Part shown: positions 23,469 through 31,754 of the stretch, piece by piece
Layout: every line of letters begins with the position of its first letter
How positions within the stretch are numbered: the first letter of the stretch is position 1
Assembly: GCA_934256595.1 (NCBI GenBank)
Contig: CAKQOW010000001.1
Span: 28,257-92,256 of the forward strand
Source: an uncultured Clostridia bacterium
GTDB taxonomy: Bacteria > Bacillota > Clostridia > Peptostreptococcales > Anaerovoracaceae
Reading direction: 5' to 3'
DNA length: 64,000 nucleotides
Translations under genes and position numbers: made by a program
Notes under the pieces: generated by a model
The model's database searches: none
The model's input: the letters and a program-made list of their open reading frames with translations, nothing else
Told to the model about the DNA's origin: nothing

Positions 23469-25940
23469 ATGAACGAAAGATATAATTTCAGAGAAATAGA
23501 AAAGAAATGGCAGAAATACTGGGCTGACAACAATACTTTCAAAATGGAAGAAAAGCCGGATATGGAAAAGTACTATGTACTTGAAATGTTCCCTTATCCG
23601 TCAGGAAAGCTTCATATGGGTCATGTAAGAAACTATTCAATAGGTGACGTTGTTGCAAGATTTAAGAATATGCAGGGCTATAACGTGCTTCACCCTATGG
23701 GCTTTGACTCTTTCGGACTTCCTGCAGAGAATGCGGCAATCAAGCACGGAGTTGCGCCGGATATCTGGACATGGGACAATATACACGAAATGGAGGAGCA
23801 GCTTTCAGAGCTGGGTCTTTCTTATGACTGGGACAGAGAAGTATGTACCTGTCACCCTGATTACTATAAATGGATGCAGTGGATTTTCATTCAGTTCTAC
23901 AAAAAAGGACTGGCATACAAAAAAGAAAATCCTGTAAACTGGTGTCCTGACTGCCAGACAGTTCTGGCAAACGAACAGGTTGTTGACGGCGTATGCGAAA
24001 GATGCGGAGCGCCTGTAGGCAAGAAAAACCTTTCACAGTGGTACTTCAAGATTACAGATTACGCTGAAAGACTTCTCAAGAACCTGGATACACTTGACGG
24101 CTGGCCAAACAAGGTTAAGATTATGCAGAAAAACTGGATAGGCAAATCCGTAGGCGCAGAGGTTGACTTTGCAATTAAAGACGACGAAAGAAAGCTCAAG
24201 ATATTCACAACAAGAGTTGATACACTCTTTGGTGTAACATATATGGTACTTGCACCTGAGCATCCGTATGTAAACAGCCTTGTTGAAGGCACAGAATACG
24301 AGCAGGCTGTAAAGGAATATATCGACAGATGCCAGCATATGAGCGACATCGAGAGAACATCAACCAGCAATGAAAAAACAGGCGTATTCATAGGCAAATA
24401 TGCAATCAATCCTGTAAACGGCAAGGAAGTTCCGATCTACATTTCAGACTATGTACTGATGGGATACGGTACAGGAGCTATTATGGCCGTACCTGCTCAC
24501 GATGAGAGAGACTTTGACTTTGCAACTAAATTCGGTCTTGATATCATACCTGTAGTAGATCCGGGAAATCCTGATATAGATGTAAACAACCTCAAGGAAG
24601 CCTTTGTTGCTGAGGGTACTATGATAAATTCCGGCAAATTCGACGGAATGAACAACCGCGAAGCTATCAAAAAGGTTATCGAATGGGTTGAAGAAGAGGG
24701 CATAGGCAAGGCTACCGTAAACTACAGATTAAGAGACTGGCTTATTTCAAGACAGAGATACTGGGGTACTCCTATACCTATGATTCACTGCGAGCACTGC
24801 GGCTGGGTTCCTGAAAAGGAAGAAAATCTGCCGGTACTGCTGCCTACAGACATTGAATTTACAGGCAAGGGCGAATCTCCGATAGCAACAAGCAAAACCT
24901 TTGTTGATACAGTATGTCCTGTATGCGGAGCGCCTGCAAAGAGAGAAATCGACACTATGGATACATTCCTGGATTCATCGTGGTATTTCCTCAGATACTG
25001 CGATCCTAAGAATGAAAACGAAGTATTTGATAAAGAAAAAGTGAAATACTGGATGAATGTTGACCAGTATATAGGTGGAGTAGAGCACGCTATTTTACAC
25101 CTGATGTACGCAAGATTTTTCCAGATGGCTTTATATGATTTAGGTCTTGTAACAGATGAAGAACCGTTCAAGAACCTGCTTACACAGGGTATGGTAAACA
25201 AAGACGGCAAGAAGATGAGTAAATCTTTAGGAAACGTAGTAAGTCCTGCCGAAATACTTGAAAAATACGGAGCAGATACAGCACGTCTGTTTATACTGTT
25301 CGCAGCGCCTCCTGAAAAGGAACTCGACTGGTCGGATGCCGGTGTTGAGGGCAGCTTCAGATTTTTAAACAGAGTATACAGACTTGTATATGAAACTGTT
25401 CAGAAATACGGCTTCAAGACTACAGACTTTGAAATCAGAAACGATAACGACAAGCAGCTTAACTATATGGCAAACTATGCGGTTAAGAAAGTTTCAGATG
25501 ATGCCGGCGGAAGATTCCAGTTCAATACGGCAATAAGTACAATTATGGAATTTGTAAACGAGCTTTACCGTTACAAGGAGCTTCCTGATGTAAATGAGGG
25601 CCTTATTAATGCCTGCATAGAAAAGCTGGTACTCATTCTTTCACCGTTTACACCTCACGTATGCGAGGAAATGTGGGAGTATCTGGGACACACAGGTTCA
25701 TTATATAACGTCGGCTGGCCTGCTTACGATGAAAGCGCGCTTGTTAAAGACAGCGTTGAAATAGTAATTCAGATTAACGGCAAGGTTAAGGAAAAAATGA
25801 GCGTTGCCAGCGGACTTGGCAGAGATGAGCTTCAGAAGACTGTTATGGAAAGCGAAGCTGCAGTAAGAGCAGTGGACGGCAGAAATATTGTAAAAGTAAT
25901 TGCAGTACCTGACAAACTGGTAAATATCGTTGTTAAATAA
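23469..25940 (+). CDS. leuS: Leucine-tRNA ligase
   Basis: An 823-residue class I synthetase. The HIGH-type motif is in YPSGKLHMGHVRNYS near residue 40. A zinc-like cluster WCPDCQTVLANEQVVDGVC and CERCGAP follows, the editing domain runs from about 220 to 410 (TSTNEKTGVF, GTGAIMAVPAHDERD), and the KMSKS motif is in KDGKKMSKSLGN near 582. The anticodon-binding and C-terminal domains complete it. GGAGG lies before the ATG. No T-box leader fits in the 22-bp gap upstream, so any amino acid control must act further up in the operon. Confidence 0.98.
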   Translation: MNERYNFREIEKKWQKYWADNNTFKMEEKPDMEKYYVLEMFPYPSGKLHMGHVRNYSIGDVVARFKNMQGYNVLHPMGFDSFGLPAENAAIKHGVAPDIWTWDNIHEMEEQLSELGLSYDWDREVCTCHPDYYKWMQWIFIQFYKKGLAYKKENPVNWCPDCQTVLANEQVVDGVCERCGAPVGKKNLSQWYFKITDYAERLLKNLDTLDGWPNKVKIMQKNWIGKSVGAEVDFAIKDDERKLKIFTTRVDTLFGVTYMVLAPEHPYVNSLVEGTEYEQAVKEYIDRCQHMSDIERTSTSNEKTGVFIGKYAINPVNGKEVPIYISDYVLMGYGTGAIMAVPAHDERDFDFATKFGLDIIPVVDPGNPDIDVNNLKEAFVAEGTMINSGKFDGMNNREAIKKVIEWVEEEGIGKATVNYRLRDWLISRQRYWGTPIPMIHCEHCGWVPEKEENLPVLLPTDIEFTGKGESPIATSKTFVDTVCPVCGAPAKREIDTMDTFLDSSWYFLRYCDPKNENEVFDKEKVKYWMNVDQYIGGVEHAILHLMYARFFQMALYDLGLVTDEEPFKNLLTQGMVNKDGKKMSKSLGNVVSPAEILEKYGADTARLFILFAAPPEKELDWSDAGVEGSFRFLNRVYRLVYETVQKYGFKTTDFEIRNDNDKQLNYMANYAVKKVSDDAGGRFQFNTAISTIMEFVNELYRYKELPDVNEGLINACIEKLVLILSPFTPHVCEEMWEYLGHTGSLYNVGWPAYDESALVKDSVEIVIQINGKVKEKMSVASGLGRDELQKTVMESEAAVRAVDGRNIVKVIAVPDKLVNIVVK

Positions 25941-25974
25941 TGGCCATCTGAAGATATAGATGGAGAGATAATTT

Positions 25975-27651
25975 ATGAAACAAAACACAAATAAAAAGGA
26001 AAGTCAGGGCCTCAAGGTTATCCCCATAGGCGGGCTTAACGGTATAGGCAAGAATATGACGCTTCTGGAATATCAGGATCAGATACTTGTCATAGACTGC
26101 GGCATGACTTTCCCTGAAGATGAGATGTACGGTATAGATATTGTGCTTCCGGATTTTTCTTATCTGCAGACTGCGGGCAAGAAGATAAAAGGTGTGATTT
26201 TAACACACGGACACGAGGACCATATCGGAGCAATACCGTATTTTCTCAAGGTGATTAATGCACCTATATACGGAACAAGACTTACACTTGGTCTTGTCAA
26301 AAGCAAACTTGAAGAACACGGCCTCAAGGCCAGACTTAATACAATCAAACCCGGTGACAAATTCAAGCTGGGACCCTTTGGAGTTGAAACCATAAGGACA
26401 ACTCATTCCATTGCAGATGCAGTATGCTTCTGCATAGATACTCCTGCGGGCAGGATATTCCATACGGGAGATTTCAAAATAGACTATACTCCTGTAGACG
26501 GCGAGCCGATAAACTTTACGAAACTTGCCGAAATAGGGGCCAAGGGTGTAACGCTGATGATGGCGGACAGCACCAATGCTTTAAGACCGGGATTTACAGC
26601 TTCCGAAAAGGTTGTAGGTGAAACCCTTGCAAACATATTTGAAGATGTAAACCAGAGAATTATAATTGCGACATTTTCGTCAAACGTGCACAGGGTGCAG
26701 AAGATAATAGACAATGCAGTCAAATGCAAAAGGAAAGTCGCTATTTCAGGCAGAAGTATGGAAAATGTGGTTAAAATAGCCATGGAACTTGGGTATCTGT
26801 CGGTGCCTGCGGGTACTCTTGTGGATATCAAAAAGATAAACACGATACCTGACAGGCAGCTTCTGATTATAACTACGGGAAGTCAGGGAGAGCCGATGTC
26901 CGCTCTTTCAAGAATGGCTTCAAATGATCACAAGTCGGTACAGATTAAAAAAGGTGACGTAGTAATATTATCGTCAACTCCTGTTCCCGGCAATGAAAAA
27001 ATGGTATCCAATGTAGTAAACAAGCTTATCGAAAAGGAAGCGACCGTAATCTACTCGGATATTGCAGACACTCACGTTTCAGGTCACGCCTGTGAGGAGG
27101 AGCTCAAGATAATGCACTCGCTTATCAAGCCTAAGTTCTTTATGCCTGTTCACGGCGAGGCAAGACATTTAATGGCTCACAAGGAAATCGCCAAAAATCT
27201 GGGAATGAAAAACAATTCTATTTTCATTCTTGAAAACGGACAGATTTTAAATCTTACAAGAAGACGCGCCGAGATTTCAAAGGAAACAGTTCCGGCGGAG
27301 GATATTCTCGTAGACGGTCTCGGTGTGGGAGATGTAGGCAATATAGTATTGAGAGACAGAAGACTGCTGTCCGAGTCCGGCCTTATAATTGTGGTGGCTG
27401 CCATAGACAAGGAGCGCAATGTGATATCGGGACCTGATATCATCTCAAGAGGCTTTGTATATGTCAGAGAAAACGAGGACCTTATTGAAAATGCGCGCTG
27501 CATAGTTGACAGAACGCTTCAGAACTGCTGCAGCAGAAACATAAGGGACTGGAATGCGATGAAATCAATGGTAAGAGATTCGCTTCGCACATTTATATAC
27601 GAAAAAACAAAGAGAAGTCCGGTGATACTGCCGATATTCTTAGAAGTATAA
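25975..27651 (+). CDS. rnj: Ribonuclease J
   Basis: A 558-residue metallo-beta-lactamase/beta-CASP ribonuclease with 5'-3' exonuclease and endonuclease activity, central to Gram-positive RNA decay. Motif I is the DCGMTFPEDEMYG region, motif II is LTHGHEDHIGAIPYF, and other metal ligands are in HTGDFKIDYTPVDG and MADSTNALRPGFT. The beta-CASP core has ATFSSNVHRVQ, ISGRSM, TTGSQGEP and PVHGEARHL. The N-terminal tail is short and basic. It is followed after 19 bp by a YlbF-family gene, whose Bacillus relatives also act in RNA processing. Confidence 0.97.
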   Translation: MKQNTNKKESQGLKVIPIGGLNGIGKNMTLLEYQDQILVIDCGMTFPEDEMYGIDIVLPDFSYLQTAGKKIKGVILTHGHEDHIGAIPYFLKVINAPIYGTRLTLGLVKSKLEEHGLKARLNTIKPGDKFKLGPFGVETIRTTHSIADAVCFCIDTPAGRIFHTGDFKIDYTPVDGEPINFTKLAEIGAKGVTLMMADSTNALRPGFTASEKVVGETLANIFEDVNQRIIIATFSSNVHRVQKIIDNAVKCKRKVAISGRSMENVVKIAMELGYLSVPAGTLVDIKKINTIPDRQLLIITTGSQGEPMSALSRMASNDHKSVQIKKGDVVILSSTPVPGNEKMVSNVVNKLIEKEATVIYSDIADTHVSGHACEEELKIMHSLIKPKFFMPVHGEARHLMAHKEIAKNLGMKNNSIFILENGQILNLTRRRAEISKETVPAEDILVDGLGVGDVGNIVLRDRRLLSESGLIIVVAAIDKERNVISGPDIISRGFVYVRENEDLIENARCIVDRTLQNCCSRNIRDWNAMKSMVRDSLRTFIYEKTKRSPVILPIFLEV

Positions 27652-27670
27652 TTACGAAAGGAGTTATTTT

Positions 27671-28027
27671 ATGAACGTTTACGATCAGGCTCACACTCTG
27701 GCAAAGGCCATAAAGGAATGTGAAGAATACAAACAGTATATGAACGCAAAAAATATGATTGCGCAGAACCCTGACCTTGACAAGATGATACAGGATTTTC
27801 AGGCAAAGCAGCTTGAAATGCAGGCAAAGCAGATTGCAGGAGAGGAAATGGACGCAGAGGCCCTTGCTAAAATGCAGGAGCTTATGGGTATTATGATGCA
27901 GGACCCTGCCGCTGCACAGTATATACAGTGTGAAATGAGATTTGCGCTGATGATGCAGGATGTTTATCAGATATTAAACGAAACTATGGTACCTGCCGGC
28001 AGCGGAAACAGCCAGGGTGCAAACTAG
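27671..28027 (+). CDS. YlbF/YmcA family protein
   Basis: A 118-residue helical, Met/Gln-rich protein of the YlbF/YmcA (RicF/RicA) family. In Bacillus, RicA, RicF and RicT form the Y-complex, which guides RNase Y and affects competence, sporulation and biofilm. The family region covers residues 1-100 (NVYDQAHTLAKAIKECEEYK, AKQLEMQAKQIAGEE). The usual cysteine ligands of RicA/RicF for iron-sulfur binding are not obvious here. The gene follows RNase J with an AAAGGAG site, consistent with a role in RNA turnover (inference). Confidence 0.85.
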   Translation: MNVYDQAHTLAKAIKECEEYKQYMNAKNMIAQNPDLDKMIQDFQAKQLEMQAKQIAGEEMDAEALAKMQELMGIMMQDPAAAQYIQCEMRFALMMQDVYQILNETMVPAGSGNSQGAN

Positions 28028-28030
28028 TAC

Positions 28031-28058
28031 TTGCAAGAACTGGTATATTTGATATAAT
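28031..28058 (+). promoter_or_regulatory. promoter of efp within an 8-bp inverted repeat
   Basis: TTGCAA (28031-28036), a 16-bp spacer and TATAAT (28053-28058) with TGA form an extended -10 promoter. GTACTTGC (28027-28034) and its complement GCAAGTAC (28090-28097) flank the promoter and start point. Confidence 0.65.
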
Positions 28059-28129
28059 AGTAGTTAATATGAGAGATTGATTTGACTTGGCAAGTACCGG
28101 GTTAGGTCTGAAAGAATGGAGAGATATTT

Positions 28130-28693
28130 ATGATTTATGCAAGCGATTTTAGAAAAGGTATTACATTTGAAATTAACGGTGAACCTCACGTGGTTTTAGA
28201 TTTCCAGCACGTTAAGCCTGGCAAGGGTGCTGCATTTGTAAGAACAAAATACAAAAACATACTTACAGGAGCTACAAGAGAAGAAGCTTTCAATCCTGAT
28301 GACAAATTCCCTAAGGCTCACATAGAAACAAAGGTTATGCAGTATCTCTACAATGACGGTGAGCTTTACTACTTCATGGACCCTGAAACTTACGATCAGG
28401 TTCCTCTTATGGCAGAGCAGGTTGAAGATGCTATGAAGTACCTCAGAGAAAATGATGAAGCAACTATCAAATTCTACAAGGGCAATGCGTTTATGGTTGA
28501 AGCTCCAAACTTTGTAGACCTTAAGGTTATCGAAACAGAGCCGGGAGTTAAGGGCAACACTGCTACAAACGTTACAAAGGCTGCAGTAGTTGAAACAGGC
28601 GCTACTATTCACGTTCCTATCTTCATCGAAGAGGGCGAAGTTATTCAGATTGACACAAGAACCGGTGAATACTTAGGAAGATCAAAGAAATAA
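28130..28693 (+). CDS. efp: Elongation factor P
   Basis: A 187-residue three-domain factor that rescues ribosomes stalled at consecutive prolines. The N-terminal KOW-like domain carries the loop VKPGKGAAF with Lys32 at its tip, the residue that is modified in many bacteria. Two OB-fold domains follow, ending in the signature IFIEEGEVIQIDTRTGEYLGR. No epmA/epmB-like or rhamnosyltransferase gene is in the window, so the modification state is unknown. A separate promoter lies upstream and a hairpin follows. Confidence 0.98.
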   Translation: MIYASDFRKGITFEINGEPHVVLDFQHVKPGKGAAFVRTKYKNILTGATREEAFNPDDKFPKAHIETKVMQYLYNDGELYYFMDPETYDQVPLMAEQVEDAMKYLRENDEATIKFYKGNAFMVEAPNFVDLKVIETEPGVKGNTATNVTKAAVVETGATIHVPIFIEEGEVIQIDTRTGEYLGRSKK

Positions 28694-28711
28694 AGACAGG
28701 AAATTTCAAAC

Positions 28712-28735
28712 GGGGCGTAAATTTTACGTCCCTTT
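28712..28735 (+). terminator. hairpin after efp
   Basis: GGGGCGTAAA (28712-28721) pairs with TTTACGTCCC (28723-28732) with one G-U pair and almost no loop, followed by TTTCC. The T run is short, so it may terminate only partly before mltG. Confidence 0.5.
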
Positions 28736-28765
28736 CCAAATATATGGCAAAACAGAGGGATATAT

Positions 28766-29809
28766 ATGAAGAAAATAATAATCGCAGCTATAGTCGCAGC
28801 AGCAGTTATAATTGCAGTTATGTTAATTGTACTTATATCAGGGGGACGTCCTGTTGACAAAACTTCCGAGGATATTGTAGTAACTACAATTCCTGAGGGC
28901 AGCGGGACAATACAGATAGCCGCCGTACTTGAAGAAAACAGCCTTATCGAAAAACCGGGCGTGTTCAGAGTGCTTTCAAAGCTTTACGGCTATGACGGCA
29001 CATACAAGGCGGGCACCTACGGTCTGTCACAGTCTATGAGTATGAAGCAGATGATGCAAATGATAAGTGAAGGAGATACAATATCGCACAATTTCACTGT
29101 TATAGAGGGGCAGACTGTCGAAAAGATAGCAAAAAATCTCGATGAAGCGGGTATAATTTCATACGATGAATTTATGCACGAAGCGCAGTACGGAGATTTC
29201 AGCACCTATGATTTTCTTGCAGGCAACGAACGCTCCATGTACAGACTTGAGGGCTTTCTGTATCCTGACACATATTCATTTGAAGAAGGGACAGATGCCA
29301 GAACAATAATCACTATGATGCTTGATCATTTCAAAGAAATGGTTACGGCTGACATAGTAGAGCAGGCTAAGGCCTCGGGACATTCGCTCCGAGATATAGT
29401 TATAGCAGCCTCGATTATAGAGAGGGAGGCAGGAATACCTGAGGATATGCCTCTTGTATCAAGCGTAATATACAACAGGCTTGACAAGGGCATGGCACTG
29501 CAGATGGACTCAGTCGTATCATATATATTACAGGAAGACAAGGTTAATCTTACCTATGCGGATATAGCAGTGGAGTCAGACTATAACCCTTATAAAAATA
29601 CAGGACTTCCGCCGGGACCTATATGCAGTCCGGGAATAAATGCGATCAAAGCAGCGATATCCCCTGCAAAGACTGATTACCTATACTTTGTAGTAAGCGA
29701 GAAGCTTGACGGAAGCGCAGCCTTTTCAAGCGATTACAATCAGTTCCTAAAGGACAAGGACGCTTATTACAAAGCCTACCAGAAAGCAGAAGCAGAAAAG
29801 GAAAACTAA
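28766..29809 (+). CDS. mltG: Endolytic murein transglycosylase MltG
   Basis: A 347-residue membrane-anchored lytic transglycosylase that cuts nascent glycan strands and sets their length. Residues 3-26 are the membrane anchor, followed outside by a LysM-like region (IPEGSGTIQIAAVLEENSLI) and the YceG domain. The catalytic Glu lies in AASIIEREAG (Glu219 by analogy with E. coli Glu218), followed by SSVIYNRL and GPICSPGINAIKAAISPAKT. It heads the mltG-trmR-trhP group known from Bacillus as yrrL-yrrM-yrrNO. Confidence 0.95.
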   Translation: MKKIIIAAIVAAAVIIAVMLIVLISGGRPVDKTSEDIVVTTIPEGSGTIQIAAVLEENSLIEKPGVFRVLSKLYGYDGTYKAGTYGLSQSMSMKQMMQMISEGDTISHNFTVIEGQTVEKIAKNLDEAGIISYDEFMHEAQYGDFSTYDFLAGNERSMYRLEGFLYPDTYSFEEGTDARTIITMMLDHFKEMVTADIVEQAKASGHSLRDIVIAASIIEREAGIPEDMPLVSSVIYNRLDKGMALQMDSVVSYILQEDKVNLTYADIAVESDYNPYKNTGLPPGPICSPGINAIKAAISPAKTDYLYFVVSEKLDGSAAFSSDYNQFLKDKDAYYKAYQKAEAEKEN

Positions 29810-29815
29810 ACGCAT

Positions 29816-30466
29816 ATGAGCAATTACAGAAACATAATCAACCCAGAGGTTGTTGAATATATCACATCGTTTTACAGACCGGTAAATGATGAATTCGGCA
29901 GGTTCAGAGCAGAGGCGGAGGCAGACAGAGTCCCTATAATACTTCCGGACACAGAGTCCCTCATATTAAATCTGCTCAGAATTATGAGACCTCAGAGAAT
30001 ACTTGAAATAGGCACTGCCATAGGCTATTCGGCAAGCTGCTTTGCCGCCGTATGTGATGCGGATATTACAACCGTTGAGGTCAAAGAGGAAACAGCCCGC
30101 ATTGCAAGAGCAAACATTGACAGGTTTGGATTTTCAGAGCGTATAGAGGTGCTTTGCGGCGACGGAGAGGAAATTGTAAACAATCTCGATATGCAATATG
30201 ATTTCGTCTTTATAGACGCCGCCAAGAGCCATTACAGGCGTTTCTGGGACGCAGCCCTAAAGCACTGCACAAAAGGCGCGGTTATAGTTTCAGATAATGT
30301 GCTTTTCAAGGCCCGTGTGGTTTCGGACAAGTATGATGAAACAGGCAAATACAAAACCAACATCAGAAGAATGAGAGAGTTTGTAGAGTATATAACCGGT
30401 GTTGATTATGCAGACACAGCACTTCTTCCCGTAGGGGACGGAATTGCGATAAGTATACTAAAATAG
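29816..30466 (+). CDS. trmR: O-methyltransferase, tRNA 5-hydroxyuridine methyltransferase TrmR
   Basis: A 216-residue class I SAM methyltransferase of the YrrM/COMT-like family. The SAM site is ILEIGTAIGYSASCFA near residues 61-76, with ITTVEVKEE, VFIDAAKSHYRRFWD and VIVSDNVLFKARV carrying metal-binding Asp residues. In Bacillus, YrrM (TrmR) methylates 5-hydroxyuridine 34 of several tRNAs to mo5U. The next gene is a U32 protein of the type that makes the hydroxyuridine, so the pair fits one pathway. It follows mltG by 6 bp. Confidence 0.88.
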   Translation: MSNYRNIINPEVVEYITSFYRPVNDEFGRFRAEAEADRVPIILPDTESLILNLLRIMRPQRILEIGTAIGYSASCFAAVCDADITTVEVKEETARIARANIDRFGFSERIEVLCGDGEEIVNNLDMQYDFVFIDAAKSHYRRFWDAALKHCTKGAVIVSDNVLFKARVVSDKYDETGKYKTNIRRMREFVEYITGVDYADTALLPVGDGIAISILK

Positions 30467-30486
30467 AAAGAGTCATTAACTTTATT

Positions 30487-31710
30487 ATGAAAAAAATAGA
30501 ATTACTAGCTCCTGCGGGAGATTTGGAAAAATTAAGATTTGCAGTTGATTACGGCGCAGATGCTGTATATTTCGGCGGTGAAATGTTCAGCCTCAGAGCA
30601 GGGGCAGGAAATCTGTCAATAGATGAAATCAAAGAAGGTGTGGCATACTGCCACAAGAACAATGCAAAGGCATATCTTGCGCTTAATATTTATGCGCACA
30701 ACGAGGATATCGAGCCTTTGAGAGAATACCTGAACAAGATAAGGGATATTGATATAGATGCGTTTATCGTATCAGATCCCGGTGTAATAGAAATTCTCAA
30801 AGAGATAATACCAAAGGCGGAGCTTCATTTAAGCACGCAGGCAAATACCACCAACTACGCCACTGCGCGCTTCTGGTACCGGCAGGGGGTCAAGAGAGTG
30901 GTTCTTGCAAGAGAGCTTACTTTCAAAGAAATTATAGAGATGAGAAAAAACATACCTGCAGGTATGGATATTGAGGCTTTCGTACAGGGAGCAATGTGCA
31001 TATCCTATTCGGGAAGATGTCTTCTCAGCAACTATATGATTGAACGTGATGCCAACAGAGGACAGTGCGCCCACCCATGCAGATGGAAGTACAGACTTGT
31101 TGAAGAAAAACGGCCTGATGAGTTCTATCCTGTGGAAGAGGACGGCAGAGGCACATATATATTAAATTCCAGAGATTTATGTATGATAGAGCATATCCCT
31201 GAGCTGATAGAGGCAGGAGTTTCATCGGCCAAAATCGAGGGACGTATGAAAAGCATATTCTATGTTGCCAATATAGTAAGAGCTTACAGAAAGGCTATTG
31301 ACACATATTATGAAAATCCTGCGGAGTATCGGTATAATGATGAGTGGATGCGCGATCTCAAAATGGCAAGCCACAGGGAGTTTACCACAGGCTTTTATTT
31401 TGACAAGCCTACCAACAAGGATCAGAACTACCAGACCAGTGAATACACCAGAGAATACAGCTTTACAGGTATTGTTCTGGAATATGACGAGAATACCGGT
31501 ATTGCTGTTGTGGAGCAGAGAAACAAGATGAATATCGGAGATGAGATAGAAGTGTTCGGTCCGGACTGCGATACCTTTGCAATGAAGCTTTCGTATATGC
31601 ACAATGATGAAGATGAACCAATAGAGTCGGCTCCTCATCCGCAGCAGATACTGAGAATAAAGTTCCCGAAAAAGGTTAAGAAAAACTATATGCTCTGCAA
31701 GAGGAAATAA
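30487..31710 (+). CDS. trhP: U32 family protein, tRNA hydroxylation protein TrhP
   Basis: A 407-residue member of the U32 family, annotated as a peptidase in older sources. It opens with IELLAPAGDLEKLRFAVDYG and has ADAVYFGGE. The iron-sulfur cysteines lie in AMCISYSGRCLLSNYM and GQCAHPCRWKY, and the C-terminal U32 domain follows. In E. coli and Bacillus, TrhP homologues use prephenate to hydroxylate U34 of tRNA. Its position directly after trmR supports the same role, giving ho5U then mo5U. The upstream ribosome site is weak, so coupling to trmR expression is likely. Confidence 0.88.
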   Translation: MKKIELLAPAGDLEKLRFAVDYGADAVYFGGEMFSLRAGAGNLSIDEIKEGVAYCHKNNAKAYLALNIYAHNEDIEPLREYLNKIRDIDIDAFIVSDPGVIEILKEIIPKAELHLSTQANTTNYATARFWYRQGVKRVVLARELTFKEIIEMRKNIPAGMDIEAFVQGAMCISYSGRCLLSNYMIERDANRGQCAHPCRWKYRLVEEKRPDEFYPVEEDGRGTYILNSRDLCMIEHIPELIEAGVSSAKIEGRMKSIFYVANIVRAYRKAIDTYYENPAEYRYNDEWMRDLKMASHREFTTGFYFDKPTNKDQNYQTSEYTREYSFTGIVLEYDENTGIAVVEQRNKMNIGDEIEVFGPDCDTFAMKLSYMHNDEDEPIESAPHPQQILRIKFPKKVKKNYMLCKRK

Positions 31711-31754
31711 GTGAAGATGATATTTATACTCCTTTAAAAAAATGGAGAAAAGCT

